Shown: positions 15,593-24,794 of the stretch, in pieces | Position numbering within the stretch: position 1 is the first letter of the stretch | Layout of the letters: each line of letters opens with the position of its first letter | Program-made: the position numbers and the translations under genes | Source of the DNA: Polynucleobacter sp. GWA2_45_21 | Lineage (GTDB): Bacteria > Pseudomonadota > Gammaproteobacteria > Burkholderiales > Burkholderiaceae | Length of the DNA stretch: 64,000 nt | Assembly: GCF_001830325.1 (NCBI RefSeq) | Contig: NZ_MHZG01000002.1 | Coordinates: 186,001 to 250,000, forward strand | Reading direction: 5' to 3' | The notes under the pieces: generated by a model | The model's input: only the letters and a program-made list of their open reading frames with translations | What the model was told of the DNA's origin: nothing | Databases searched by the model: none

Positions 15593-16275
15593 GCCATCAG
15601 ATGAATGAGTCAATTCATGATGCAGTTGGAGCCACTGGCAGGGTAAGAGAAGCCATTATGGTGTGGGACATGCCGGTGAGGGTGTTTCATTGGCTCTTAG
15701 TAATTTGTTTCGCTGGTGCTTGGCTTAGCTCAGAGAGTGAGCGATGGGCCATGATTCACTATGCATTCGGATATACCGCGTGCTTACTTGTCCTCATTCG
15801 CTTGGTGTGGGGTCTGATTGGCACTCGCTACGCCAGATTCAGTCAGTTCCTCAAAAGTCCAAAGGCGGTACTTGAGCACTTTATGGCGATGTTACGTGGT
15901 CATCCCCATCACGATGTGGGCCACAATCCGGCAGGTGGTCTGGTGATGTTTGCGCTGATGCTACTCATCTTGCTCATTGGATTGAGTGGTTATTTATCCC
16001 TTAAAGAGTTTTTAGGTAATGTTGCTTCAGAGGTGCATGAGGCAGTTTCTGGTTTAGTTCTGGGTCTAGTCATCGTTCATATTATTGCGGCGGTAGGCAT
16101 GAGTTTGATCGAAAGACAAAATCTCGTCAGATCCATGGTGACAGGTAAGAAGCAGGGAATGCCAGAGCAGGGAATTCGTTATCCGCAATATCTAATCGGT
16201 GCCCTTATTTTTCTTGGCGCCATCTACTTCTTCTATCTAACTTTAACTGGCAGATTGCCCGGCCTGACTCAGTAA
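15589..16275 (+). CDS. Cytochrome b561-type membrane protein
   Basis: The 228-residue protein has four core hydrophobic helices and a fifth near the C-terminus. Conserved histidines lie in helix-linked positions (V-F-H-W near residue 34, M-I-H-Y near 57, E-V-H-E near 150, V-I-V-H near 164), as needed for two b hemes. It belongs to the cytochrome b561/Ni-hydrogenase b-subunit group and probably passes electrons from quinol to the diheme cytochrome and SHP encoded just upstream. It overlaps the upstream gene by four bases. Confidence 0.88.
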   Translation: MSHQMNESIHDAVGATGRVREAIMVWDMPVRVFHWLLVICFAGAWLSSESERWAMIHYAFGYTACLLVLIRLVWGLIGTRYARFSQFLKSPKAVLEHFMAMLRGHPHHDVGHNPAGGLVMFALMLLILLIGLSGYLSLKEFLGNVASEVHEAVSGLVLGLVIVHIIAAVGMSLIERQNLVRSMVTGKKQGMPEQGIRYPQYLIGALIFLGAIYFFYLTLTGRLPGLTQ

Positions 16276-16334
16276 AAGTCTCCCCGACTGAAGATTGAGA
16301 TCAGGGATATTCACCTCGTTGTACGATAGATAGC

Positions 16335-17777
16335 ATGAAGCTCCTGATAGCCCTGTATTTCTTTATTCTGGCCATGATCCAGCTGGGTTTGTTATTGGGC
16401 ATCTATCACTATCACCGATCCCAAAGTGAACTCAGACCCAATCCTTATTGGATGGGTTCATTAATATTGAATATTCTTGCTCTAGTGACCTTTGGTGGTG
16501 GCATCATGGTGATTCAGAGTGTTGAAAAGCCTGAATTTAATTTCACCATCGCGAATTCGCTGTTTTATATTGCCGCCATTTTTCAGCTCTTATTTTGCAA
16601 ATCACTGATTGGTCCAATTAGTAAGCGCCTGCAATATGGCTTTGCGTTATCCGCCGTGATTTTTATCCCGACTTTCGAGTTTCTTCGCATTTATGGAAAC
16701 TACGAGATGCGCACTACGTTTATGTGCGTAATAGGAATCATATTTTTCTCTTGGCAAATTATGATGCTCAGGCGCAAGAGAAGTTTAGAGCCTTCTCAGC
16801 AGTTAATGTATATGCAATATGCAACTGCAGTTGAGTTATGTTTTTCCTTCGGCCGCCTGGGGGTTTTGGCTTCAACCGGTTTTACTATCAGCAAGATGGA
16901 GCAACTTCCGCAACTGCTGATATTGCTGACGGTTGGTCAGTTGGTCGTTAATACGCTTTCTTACATTGCCCTTGGGGGTTATTGGGCTGAAAAAGTCGCC
17001 TTGGCAAATACAAAATCAAAAAGTGAAAATGATGAAATTAAAGTCTTATTAATCGAGCGTGAGAATTTAATTTCTAATTTACTTAAAGCCAATAAAACTG
17101 CGGCAACAGGGGCCTTGTCTGCCTCTATTGCTCATGAGCTTAATCAGCCCCTAGGGGCATCGCAGCTCAATATTCAATTTCTACAGAGGAGGTTATCTGA
17201 GGGACATTTAACTACCGAGCAAAATCAAGAGATCTTGACCGCCTTGCTAGCTGATAACCAGCGGGCCACCAACATCATTCAATCTTTGCGATCCATATTT
17301 TCAGACGGAAAGATTGGGGTTGAACACATTGATATCGCTGCGTTGATTGAGTCAGTTCTCAAAATTGCTAAGCCAGAAATTCAGGCGAAAAATATCCAAG
17401 TGGTTCTAGATCTGAACTCAACTTCAGCAATCAATGTTAATCGTGGCGAGATTGAGCAAGTGCTTCTGAATCTCATTAATAATGCAATCCAGGCCCTAAG
17501 TAAATCCACTCGATCCTCTCGAACACTCCAGATTGAGAGTCGAGATGTTTCTGGGGGGATTCAATTGCTTATCTCTGACAATGGCGGCGGCGTGCCGATT
17601 GATGCCCGGATGCACTTATTTGAATTGCTCTCCAATAGCAACAAGCGTTCAGGTATGGGCTTGGGTTTATGGCTTTGCCAGCACATTGTTTCTCGTCATG
17701 GTGGCCGCATTCGCTATGAAGATGCCCCTAGCGGTGGCGCGCAATTCACTGTCTTTTTGCCATCCACCCAGGAGTAG
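16335..17777 (+). CDS. Sensor histidine kinase with 7-helix membrane sensor (orphan)
   Basis: Residues 1-225 contain about seven hydrophobic helices and no recognised periplasmic sensor domain. The kinase core follows: H-box SIAHELNQPLG with His267, N-box NLINNAIQAL near 380, G1 DNGGGV near 416 and G2 GMGLGLW near 440. All are intact, so it should autophosphorylate. No response-regulator gene lies beside it. It starts 59 bp after the cytochrome b561 gene and may be co-transcribed, which would fit a redox- or membrane-state sensor, but the signal is unknown. Confidence 0.88.
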   Translation: MKLLIALYFFILAMIQLGLLLGIYHYHRSQSELRPNPYWMGSLILNILALVTFGGGIMVIQSVEKPEFNFTIANSLFYIAAIFQLLFCKSLIGPISKRLQYGFALSAVIFIPTFEFLRIYGNYEMRTTFMCVIGIIFFSWQIMMLRRKRSLEPSQQLMYMQYATAVELCFSFGRLGVLASTGFTISKMEQLPQLLILLTVGQLVVNTLSYIALGGYWAEKVALANTKSKSENDEIKVLLIERENLISNLLKANKTAATGALSASIAHELNQPLGASQLNIQFLQRRLSEGHLTTEQNQEILTALLADNQRATNIIQSLRSIFSDGKIGVEHIDIAALIESVLKIAKPEIQAKNIQVVLDLNSTSAINVNRGEIEQVLLNLINNAIQALSKSTRSSRTLQIESRDVSGGIQLLISDNGGGVPIDARMHLFELLSNSNKRSGMGLGLWLCQHIVSRHGGRIRYEDAPSGGAQFTVFLPSTQE

Positions 17778-17872
17778 CTTACTAGCTGTAGGGCTAATTG
17801 CCCAAAGACCATCGATTCTTTACATTCGATAAGTACCTTTTTTACCAATACTCGTATTACTTTAAGGCTCTC

Positions 17873-19975
17873 ATGAAAACCCAATTAACCCTACTGGCTG
17901 CATCTATCGCACTCATTTCTGGAAATGCTGTTTTTGCAGCAGGTGGAGGTGGAGTAGTCGCCGATCCAGGCGCAATGCAAGGAAAGCATTTTGACCCTAA
18001 AGGTAAAGCTCCTTCAACTTTTACGGTAGAGCTTCAAAACGGCTTACGCAAAACATTGCCTTTCGAAGATAAGCGTGACTTTGAAGAGTCCAAGAGGGGA
18101 TTTATTGCAGCCCCCGCTTATAAAACAATCATGGCAGATGCAGGTAACGTAGCCTGGGATATGGGCAGTTATGAATTCCTATTGCAAGGTAAGGATTTCG
18201 ATAGCGTTCATCCCTCATTGCAGCGCCAAGCCATTCTCAATATGGGTTATGGCCTTTATGAGGTAGTGCCAGGAAAGATCTATCAAGTTCGTGGCTTTGA
18301 TTTATCCAATATCAGTTTTGTTAAAACCAATACCGGTTGGATTGTCTTTGATCCATTGACCTCCAAAGAGACTGCAAGAGCAGCTTTGGAATTGGTTAAT
18401 GAGAAGCTAGGCAAGCGCCCAGTGGTTGCGGTGGTGTATTCCCACTCTCATGCTGATCACTTTGGTGGTGTGCGCGGTGTAGTGGAAGAAGCTGATGTGA
18501 AGAGCGGTAAGGTCAAGATTATTGCTCCAGCTGGCTTTATGGATCACGCCGTAGCAGAGAATGTCTACGCTGGTAATGCAATGACACGCCGCCTGTATTT
18601 CCAGTATGGCGTTTTATTGCCACGTAGTCCATTTGGTCACGTTGACCAATCCATTGGTAAAAACACTGCCGCAGGAAATCTCGGTTTAATTGAGCCGACC
18701 ATTCTGATTAATGAGCCATTTGAAAAAATGACAGTGGATGGCGTGGTGATGGAATTCCAAAATACGCCAGGTACAGAGGCTCCTGCTGAGATGAATACCT
18801 ATTTCCCGCAAATGAAAGCATTCTGGGCTGCTGAAAACATCACCGGCACTATTCACAACATTTATACCTTGCGTGGCGCTTTAGTGCGCGATGCCTTGGC
18901 ATGGTCTAAGAATATTAATAATGCTTTATATCGTTATGGCAATGAGGCGCAGGTTATGTTCGCCTCTCATTCATGGCCACGCTGGGGTAATGATCGCGTT
19001 CAAGAGGTGATGCGCACACAGCGTGACAGCTATGCACACTTGAACAATGAAGTTCTTCATTTGGCGAACAATGGCGTCACGATTAATGAAGTGCATAACG
19101 TTTACAAGCAGCCAGAGAGTTTAAAGTCTCAGTGGGCAGCACATAGCTACCATGGCTCAGAAGAGCACAACAGTCGTGCGGTAATCAATCGTTACCTAGG
19201 TTACTGGGATGCTAATCCTGCAACTTTGATTCCCTTGTCACCAAAAGATTCTGCACCGCTGTATGTCGAGATGATGGGTGGTTCCGGCAAGATCATGGCA
19301 AAGGGTAAGCAACTCTATAAGCAAGGTAAATACCGTGAAGCAATGGAGATTGTGAATAAGTTGGTTTATGCAGAACCAAACAACACAGCGGCCAAGGATT
19401 TGCTGGCGGACATTTTTGAGCAGATTGGTTATCAAAAAGAAAGCCCAAGTGTGCGCAATAGTTTCTTGGGCGCGGCCTATGAACTTCGTCATGGCATGCC
19501 TTCTGGAGCATCGCCAAAGACTAATGGCCCTGACATGATCAGAGCCATGACTACTGAGTTATGGCTCAATGCCTTAGCCATCAGTATGGATAGCAAAAAA
19601 GCTGCCGGCATGAAGTTCACTATTAATCTCGACACCCCAGACAATGGTGAAAAGTTTGTAATCGAGATGAGTAATTCCGCGCTAACGAATATCAAAGGCT
19701 ATCAGGATAAAAAACCAAACCTGACTATCACTGTGAATCGTAGTGACTTAGAAAAAGTCATGGGCGGTCAAACTACTTTTGAAAAACTCCAAGCCGAAGG
19801 AAAAGCGAAGTTTGAAGGCGACCGTAAAGCATTTGATCAATTGCGAAGCACGATGACAACCTTTACTCCAGACTTTGAGCTGATGCCTGGTACGAAGGCT
19901 AAAAAAGCCTCACCTGCCCAACCAAGCAAAGACCCATTTGAGGCCCCTCCAATTGCCAATTCAGATGGCGCTTAA
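17873..19975 (+). CDS. Secreted alkylsulfatase (SdsA1-like metallo-beta-lactamase fold)
   Basis: The ATG at 17873 has AAGG just upstream and gives a 700-residue protein with a signal peptide cleaved near VFAA (residue 22). The metallo-beta-lactamase site HSHADHFGG near residue 190 binds two zincs. Further on come an alkylsulfatase dimerisation region with tetratricopeptide-like helices (about 470-530) and a C-terminal SCP2-like hydrophobic-binding domain (about 560-680). This is the order seen in SdsA1. The family releases sulfate from primary alkyl sulfates such as dodecyl sulfate. It is probably a single-gene unit closed by a terminator. Confidence 0.92.
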   Translation: MKTQLTLLAASIALISGNAVFAAGGGGVVADPGAMQGKHFDPKGKAPSTFTVELQNGLRKTLPFEDKRDFEESKRGFIAAPAYKTIMADAGNVAWDMGSYEFLLQGKDFDSVHPSLQRQAILNMGYGLYEVVPGKIYQVRGFDLSNISFVKTNTGWIVFDPLTSKETARAALELVNEKLGKRPVVAVVYSHSHADHFGGVRGVVEEADVKSGKVKIIAPAGFMDHAVAENVYAGNAMTRRLYFQYGVLLPRSPFGHVDQSIGKNTAAGNLGLIEPTILINEPFEKMTVDGVVMEFQNTPGTEAPAEMNTYFPQMKAFWAAENITGTIHNIYTLRGALVRDALAWSKNINNALYRYGNEAQVMFASHSWPRWGNDRVQEVMRTQRDSYAHLNNEVLHLANNGVTINEVHNVYKQPESLKSQWAAHSYHGSEEHNSRAVINRYLGYWDANPATLIPLSPKDSAPLYVEMMGGSGKIMAKGKQLYKQGKYREAMEIVNKLVYAEPNNTAAKDLLADIFEQIGYQKESPSVRNSFLGAAYELRHGMPSGASPKTNGPDMIRAMTTELWLNALAISMDSKKAAGMKFTINLDTPDNGEKFVIEMSNSALTNIKGYQDKKPNLTITVNRSDLEKVMGGQTTFEKLQAEGKAKFEGDRKAFDQLRSTMTTFTPDFELMPGTKAKKASPAQPSKDPFEAPPIANSDGA

Positions 19976-20014
19976 TGAAGTCCCATTGTGTTTAGGTGGG
20001 TAATTGTGAAATAG

Positions 20015-20040
20015 AAAATGGGCTCCTTGGAGCCCATTTC
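20015..20040. terminator. Bidirectional intrinsic terminator
   Basis: AAATGGGCTCC and GGAGCCCATTT form a perfect 11-bp stem with a TT loop, followed by CTTTT. It separates the convergent alkylsulfatase and CoA-transferase genes. Confidence 0.85.
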
Positions 20041-20063
20041 TTTTATCTGAATGCATTGTTAGC

Positions 20064-21278
20064 TCAGGCCGCAAATGCGCCACCATCTTCCAATGCTTTT
20101 AGCTCGCTACCTGCAATACCCAATTCCTGAAGCACCTCATTAGTGTGTTCCCCAAGCAGTGGGGGATGTCTAGATACCTGCTGTGGGGTCCCCATCATCT
20201 TGACTGCGAATCCAATATTAGGAACCTTGCCCTCAATTGGATGATCAATTTCCATGCGCATCTTGCGATGCTTGCCATGTTCGCTATCAAACGCCTGAGG
20301 ATAGGTGTTGATTGGCCCAGCTGGGATACCAGCCGCCAGCAGGAGATCCACCCATTCTTCACTGGTTTTAGTAACGAAAGTCTTTTCAAGTTCAGATGCC
20401 AGTATTAAGCGATTGGCAAGACGTAAGGGATTCGTTCTAAATAACGGATCCTCGAATAACTCAGGTCGCCCAATTTTGTCGCAGAGCAGTTTCCAAAGCT
20501 TTTGATTCGTAGCGCCCATGACAAAGTAGCCATCTGAGGCTTTCATGGCTTGATAGGGCGCGCTCATATGATTGGCGGTACCTAGCTTATAGGGCTCAAC
20601 GCCGGTGCCCCAGTACTGGGCTGTATCCCAAATTGAAAACGCTAGCGCGGAATCAAATAAGGAGGCATCAATAAATTGGCCTTCACCTGATTTGGTTTTA
20701 CCAATGTAAGCAGACAGAATTCCATAGACTGCAAAGAGGGCGCAACCAATATCGGCTACTGGAACACCTGCTTTGACGGGAGGCCCATCTGGATAGCCAG
20801 TCACACTCATGACGCCAGACATAGCTTGTGCCATCAGATCAAAACCCGGGCGATCTGCCCATGGACCTGTTTGACCAAAGCCGGAGATACTGGCGTAGAC
20901 CAAACCAGGGTTGATATCTTTGAGTGTTTGGTAATCGATACCGAGTTTTTTCATGACCCCGGGTCGATAGTTTTCTACCAAGATGTCTGCAGTCTTCACT
21001 AACTCAAAGAAGACTTTTTTGCCTGCGTCGGTTTTCAGATTGAGGGTGACGCTGCGTTTGTTGCGATTCATATTCAGAAAGCCCATGCTATCTGAACCTT
21101 TCATCTTGAATCCCATGGCACCACGAGTTTGGTCACCTGTGCCTGGCGGTTCAATTTTGATGACATCCGCACCCAGGTCGGCAAGCAACATACAGCAGTA
21201 GGGGCCCGCCATGACTTGACTCACATCAAGTACTCTAACGCCCGCCAGTGGCAGGGGCTTACTATTTGAAGCGTTCAT
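20064..21278 (-). CDS. CaiB/BaiF family (class III) CoA-transferase
   Basis: The 404-residue protein is typical in length for the family. It starts with a PLAGVRVLDVSQVMAGPYC segment and an A-D-L-G-A-D-V-I-K-I-E-P-P motif. Asp147 in RPGFDLMAQAMSG corresponds to the catalytic aspartate that forms an acyl anhydride in formyl-CoA transferase. It moves CoA between carboxylic acids. The acid is unknown, but a divergent enoyl-CoA hydratase gene 113 bp away suggests degradation of a carboxylic acid by beta-oxidation-like steps. Confidence 0.9.
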   Translation of the reverse strand: MNASNSKPLPLAGVRVLDVSQVMAGPYCCMLLADLGADVIKIEPPGTGDQTRGAMGFKMKGSDSMGFLNMNRNKRSVTLNLKTDAGKKVFFELVKTADILVENYRPGVMKKLGIDYQTLKDINPGLVYASISGFGQTGPWADRPGFDLMAQAMSGVMSVTGYPDGPPVKAGVPVADIGCALFAVYGILSAYIGKTKSGEGQFIDASLFDSALAFSIWDTAQYWGTGVEPYKLGTANHMSAPYQAMKASDGYFVMGATNQKLWKLLCDKIGRPELFEDPLFRTNPLRLANRLILASELEKTFVTKTSEEWVDLLLAAGIPAGPINTYPQAFDSEHGKHRKMRMEIDHPIEGKVPNIGFAVKMMGTPQQVSRHPPLLGEHTNEVLQELGIAGSELKALEDGGAFAA

Positions 21279-21391
21279 TTTGTCTCAATTATTTTTATGT
21301 TTAGAATGAAGTGCTAATAATAGCTGTCAATATAAATCAAATAGAGAGACCTTGTTGTGAGCCTAGCCCATAGGCTTCATTGATCAATTTC

Positions 21392-22195
21392 ATGGCTAAT
21401 ACCGAAGCTCCCAAAATACCGTCACTTGCCGAAGTTCATTTAGAGCTTCGTAACGGTATGGCATTCATTACCTTTGATCATGTAGCTGCGCGCAATGCCA
21501 TGACTGCGCAGATGTATCAAAGCTTAAAGACCATTTGCCAAGATTTGGCCAAGAACTCAGCAGTGCGGGTGGTGATTTTGCGTGGTGCTGGTGGTAAATC
21601 ATTTGTCTCCGGTAGTGATATCGCCCAGTTCGCCAGCTTTACATCTAGTGAGGATGGTATTCGCTATGAGGAAGGAATTGATGACTACCTCGCTCCATTA
21701 GCCATGTTGCCCATCCCCACCATTGCAGTCATCGATGGGATGGCAGTAGGCGGTGGGCTTGCTATCGCCAGTTGCTGTGACTTTCGTATCTCTACGCCAG
21801 ATGCGCGCTTTGGAGTACCCATTGCCAAGACGCTGGGCAATTGTTTATCCGCCGGCAATGTCGCTTGGCTTGCTGCACATCTTGGTATCAACATCGTCAA
21901 GCGCATGTTGCTGCTAGCCGAGTTGGTGACTGCGCCAGAATTACTCCAGCAGGGCTATCTATTGGCTACGTATCCTGCTGAAGAACTTGAGTATGAAGCA
22001 AATCAGTTGGCAGAGCGTTTAATGAAATTAGCTCCTATTACACAGAAATCCACCAAGCAAACTCTAACAAGAATGATGAAGAACAACTTGCCGGATTGCA
22101 GTGATTTGATTCGGGAGTGCTATGGCAGTGATGACTTTAAGAATGGGGTTGCTGCATTTTTGGATGGGAAGCCACCCGTGTGGACAGGAAAGTAA
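21392..22195 (+). CDS. Enoyl-CoA hydratase/isomerase family protein
   Basis: This crotonase-fold protein of 267 residues has two oxyanion-hole segments: GGKSFVSGSDIAQF near residue 70 and DGMAVGGGLAIASCCDFRI near 115-135. The usual second catalytic glutamate region is replaced by P-I-A-K-T-L-G-N, so the exact reaction may differ from hydration. The ATG at 21392 has no Shine-Dalgarno; a TTG at 21380 preceded by TAGG is the alternative. A 6-bp hairpin (AGCCTA/TAGGCT, 21360-21376) sits in front. It is divergent from the CoA-transferase. Confidence 0.85.
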   Translation: MANTEAPKIPSLAEVHLELRNGMAFITFDHVAARNAMTAQMYQSLKTICQDLAKNSAVRVVILRGAGGKSFVSGSDIAQFASFTSSEDGIRYEEGIDDYLAPLAMLPIPTIAVIDGMAVGGGLAIASCCDFRISTPDARFGVPIAKTLGNCLSAGNVAWLAAHLGINIVKRMLLLAELVTAPELLQQGYLLATYPAEELEYEANQLAERLMKLAPITQKSTKQTLTRMMKNNLPDCSDLIRECYGSDDFKNGVAAFLDGKPPVWTGK

Positions 22196-22222
22196 TTCAA
22201 TTCCTGTATCTGTAGATAGTTC

Positions 22223-23449
22223 TTACAAAAACATCTCTTGTAAATTATTCAGGTAACGCAAACCTTGTTCGGTAGCTTTAAGCTTGTTCGGGTTTGAATC
22301 TAACAAACCTTTTTTACAAGCCTCATCTAATCCTTTTGCAACTACATTGAGTGGCAAGCCTGTGCGCTCGCTAAAGGTGATGGTGTCCACACCATCAGTG
22401 AGACGCAATGTATTGAGCATGAATTCAAAAGGGAGGTCTTTGCTTGGAATCTCCCTAGCTTCAATCAAGGCATTACCATTGCTTTCCATTGCCTGCATAT
22501 AGGTCTCAGGGTGACGCTCGCGCACTTGTCGGGTGATTTTGTCAGGGAAGGAAACCTTGCCATGGGCTCCTGCACCAATCCCGATGTAATCACCAAAGCG
22601 CCAGTAATTGAGATTGTGTTTGCACTCTTGATCTTTCTTGGCATAGGCAGAGACTTCGTAGCGTCTATAGCCTGCTGCTTCAAGAAGGGCTAAATTCTGC
22701 TCAAAGATCGCATCAATCTGATCTTCATTGGGTAGCTTTGGCGGGAAATTAGCAAAGTAGGTATTTGGCTCAAGCGTCAGGTTATAGAAGGATAGATGTG
22801 GCGTCTTAAATGACAGAGCTGTTTCAATATCTGCTTGAGCTGCTGCCAAGGTTTGATTTGGTAGACCATACATCAAATCTAAATTGACTGACTTGAAGTG
22901 CTGCAAGGCAATCGCAATCGCGCGCTTGGCTTCTTCACCATTATGAATACGTCCCAAGGCTTTCAACTGTTCATCCTGAAAGCTCTGGATCCCCAAAGAG
23001 ACTCTATTAATACCTGCCTTAGCAAAGCCTACAAACTTATCAGTCTCCACTGAGCCGGGGTTAGCTTCCATCGTGATTTCACAATCGGGCTCTAAATTTA
23101 CTCTTGCCCGAATAGCTGACAGCAATTCATTCATACCGTCAGCAGATAACAAGCTAGGCGTGCCCCCACCAATAAAGATGCTGTGGACTTGACGACCCCA
23201 GATGCGAGGCAACTCTGTCTCGAGATCAGTAATGAGTGCATTGATATAGCGCGCTTCATCAAATCCTTGTGAAGCTTTCTCGCCATTATTTGCATCTTTA
23301 ATTTGATGTGAGTTGAAGTCGCAATAAGGACACTTCTTTTCGCACCACGGAAAATGAATGTACAAAGACAGCGGGGGTAGGGCGGTGAGTTTTGGCGTAG
23401 TGGCCAAAACGGGATTAAGCGTATTCAGCACGGCTTTGAAGTTTTGCAA
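22223..23449 (-). CDS. hemW: Radical SAM heme chaperone HemW
   Basis: The radical SAM cluster CEKKCPYC (Cys36, Cys40, Cys43) is followed by FIGGGTPSLL, an S-L-G-I-Q-S-F-Q motif and the HemN C-terminal domain. It lacks the extra N-terminal region that true HemN coproporphyrinogen oxidases have, so the HemW role (heme delivery to respiratory enzymes) is favoured. The start overlaps the end of rdgB by 35 bp; a GTG slightly downstream could be the real start. It is the last gene of the rph-rdgB-hemW unit. Confidence 0.9.
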   Translation of the reverse strand: MQNFKAVLNTLNPVLATTPKLTALPPLSLYIHFPWCEKKCPYCDFNSHQIKDANNGEKASQGFDEARYINALITDLETELPRIWGRQVHSIFIGGGTPSLLSADGMNELLSAIRARVNLEPDCEITMEANPGSVETDKFVGFAKAGINRVSLGIQSFQDEQLKALGRIHNGEEAKRAIAIALQHFKSVNLDLMYGLPNQTLAAAQADIETALSFKTPHLSFYNLTLEPNTYFANFPPKLPNEDQIDAIFEQNLALLEAAGYRRYEVSAYAKKDQECKHNLNYWRFGDYIGIGAGAHGKVSFPDKITRQVRERHPETYMQAMESNGNALIEAREIPSKDLPFEFMLNTLRLTDGVDTITFSERTGLPLNVVAKGLDEACKKGLLDSNPNKLKATEQGLRYLNNLQEMFL

Positions 23450-24014
23450 TGAGTTCGCGCAATGCTTGGCCGCGGTGGCTAATGAGATTCTTCTCTGAAG
23501 GCTCTAGTTCTGCAGCAGTGATACCGAGCTCAGGCAAAAGGAAGTGAGGGTCATAACCAAATCCATGTCCTCCCTTGGCCTCATCAATGATTTGCCCATA
23601 CCAACGGGTTTGCACAATGAGTGGCTCTGGATCATTAGCGCTATTGACCATCACCAGCGCGCAGACATAATGCGCTCCACGATCAGTTTTTCCTTGCAGT
23701 GCTGCAATGAGTTTTTGATTGTTGGCAGCGCTATCCCCATCAAGACCTGCATAACGAGCTGAGTGGACACCGGGTACACCATCTAATGCATGGGCACAAA
23801 TTCCGGAATCATCGGCAAGTGCGGGTAGGCCGCTGGCAGCGCTGGCATGGCGTGCTTTAGCCAAAGCATTCTCAACAAAGGTGTGGTGAGGCTCTTCTGT
23901 CGATGGAATCCCTAATTCACCTTGAGGGACAACATGAAAATGGAATGGCGCCAAGAGCGCCTGAAACTCCCGAACCTTGTCAGCGCTATTTGAGGCCAGT
24001 ACAAGCTTTTGCAC
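23415..24014 (-). CDS. rdgB: XTP/dITP diphosphatase (RdgB/HAM1)
   Basis: The 199-residue enzyme starts with LVLASNSADKVREFQALL and contains the ADDSGICAHALDGVPGVHSARY motif that spans two segments of the active site, plus GHGFGYDPHF near residue 155. These are the classic HAM1 signatures. It removes inosine and xanthosine triphosphates from the nucleotide pool so they are not put into DNA. It lies between rph and hemW in the same direction, 16 bp from rph. Confidence 0.95.
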   Translation of the reverse strand: MQKLVLASNSADKVREFQALLAPFHFHVVPQGELGIPSTEEPHHTFVENALAKARHASAASGLPALADDSGICAHALDGVPGVHSARYAGLDGDSAANNQKLIAALQGKTDRGAHYVCALVMVNSANDPEPLIVQTRWYGQIIDEAKGGHGFGYDPHFLLPELGITAAELEPSEKNLISHRGQALRELIAKLQSRAEYA

Positions 24015-24030
24015 AATCTACCTTTGCTCT

Positions 24031-24762
24031 TTATTGAAACGCTTTATGTTGAAGCTGGGTTAAATCTTGGATACCTTGCTCTGCTAAATCTAATAGTGCA
24101 TTTAATTCAGCGCGGGAGAACGCTGCGCCTTCGGCTGTACCTTGCACTTCAATCATGCCGCCTTTGCCAGTCATGACGACATTCATATCGGTATCGCAAG
24201 AAGAGTCTTCTGGGTAATCTAAATCAAGCACAGGTACGCCTTGATAGATGCCCACGGAGATCGCTGCAACACTATCAATAATCGGATCGGCCTTCAGTGC
24301 ACCACTTTGCAAGAGGGTATTGATCGCATCGCGCGCGGCAACATAGGCGCCCGTAATCGATGCAGTTCTAGTCCCGCCGTCAGCTTGCAAGACATCGCAA
24401 TCTAAATGGATAGTTCTTTCACCCAGGACTTTCAGATCAAAAACGCTGCGCATTGCGCGACCGATCAAGCGCTGAATCTCTTGTGTGCGACCCGACTGCT
24501 TACCTCGAGCAGCTTCACGATCACTACGAGTATGAGTGGAGCGGGGGAGCATGCCGTATTCAGCAGTCACCCAACCTTCGCCAGAGCCTTTTTTATGTGG
24601 GGGTACCTTTTCGAGAACGCTGGCCGTGCAGAGTACTTTAGTGTCACCAAATGCAATCAGAACTGAACCTTCTGCATGCTTAGTAAAAGCACGGCTAATA
24701 GTCACTGGACGCAATTGCGTGGGGGTACGGCCGCTAGGGCGGGTGATGTTGGGCTTGGTCAT
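24031..24762 (-). CDS. rph: Ribonuclease PH
   Basis: The 243-residue enzyme begins [12 protein letters not shown], followed by the [17 protein letters not shown] segment and [17 protein letters not shown]. Later it has [21 protein letters not shown] with the catalytic aspartates. It trims tRNA 3' ends phosphorolytically. The ATG at 24762 is chosen because a longer frame to 24831 would run into the divergent yicC start. rdgB follows; rph-rdgB-hemW is a common order in Burkholderiales. Confidence 0.95.
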   Translation of the reverse strand: MTKPNITRPSGRTPTQLRPVTISRAFTKHAEGSVLIAFGDTKVLCTASVLEKVPPHKKGSGEGWVTAEYGMLPRSTHTRSDREAARGKQSGRTQEIQRLIGRAMRSVFDLKVLGERTIHLDCDVLQADGGTRTASITGAYVAARDAINTLLQSGALKADPIIDSVAAISVGIYQGVPVLDLDYPEDSSCDTDMNVVMTGKGGMIEVQGTAEGAAFSRAELNALLDLAEQGIQDLTQLQHKAFQ

Positions 24763-24794
24763 GGGGTTTGGTCCTAAAGATCTACAATGTCCAT

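Noticed and set aside
17798..17872. A 25-residue N-terminal extension of the alkylsulfatase
   Set aside because: It would hide the signal peptide that begins at ATG 17873, which has AAGG upstream.
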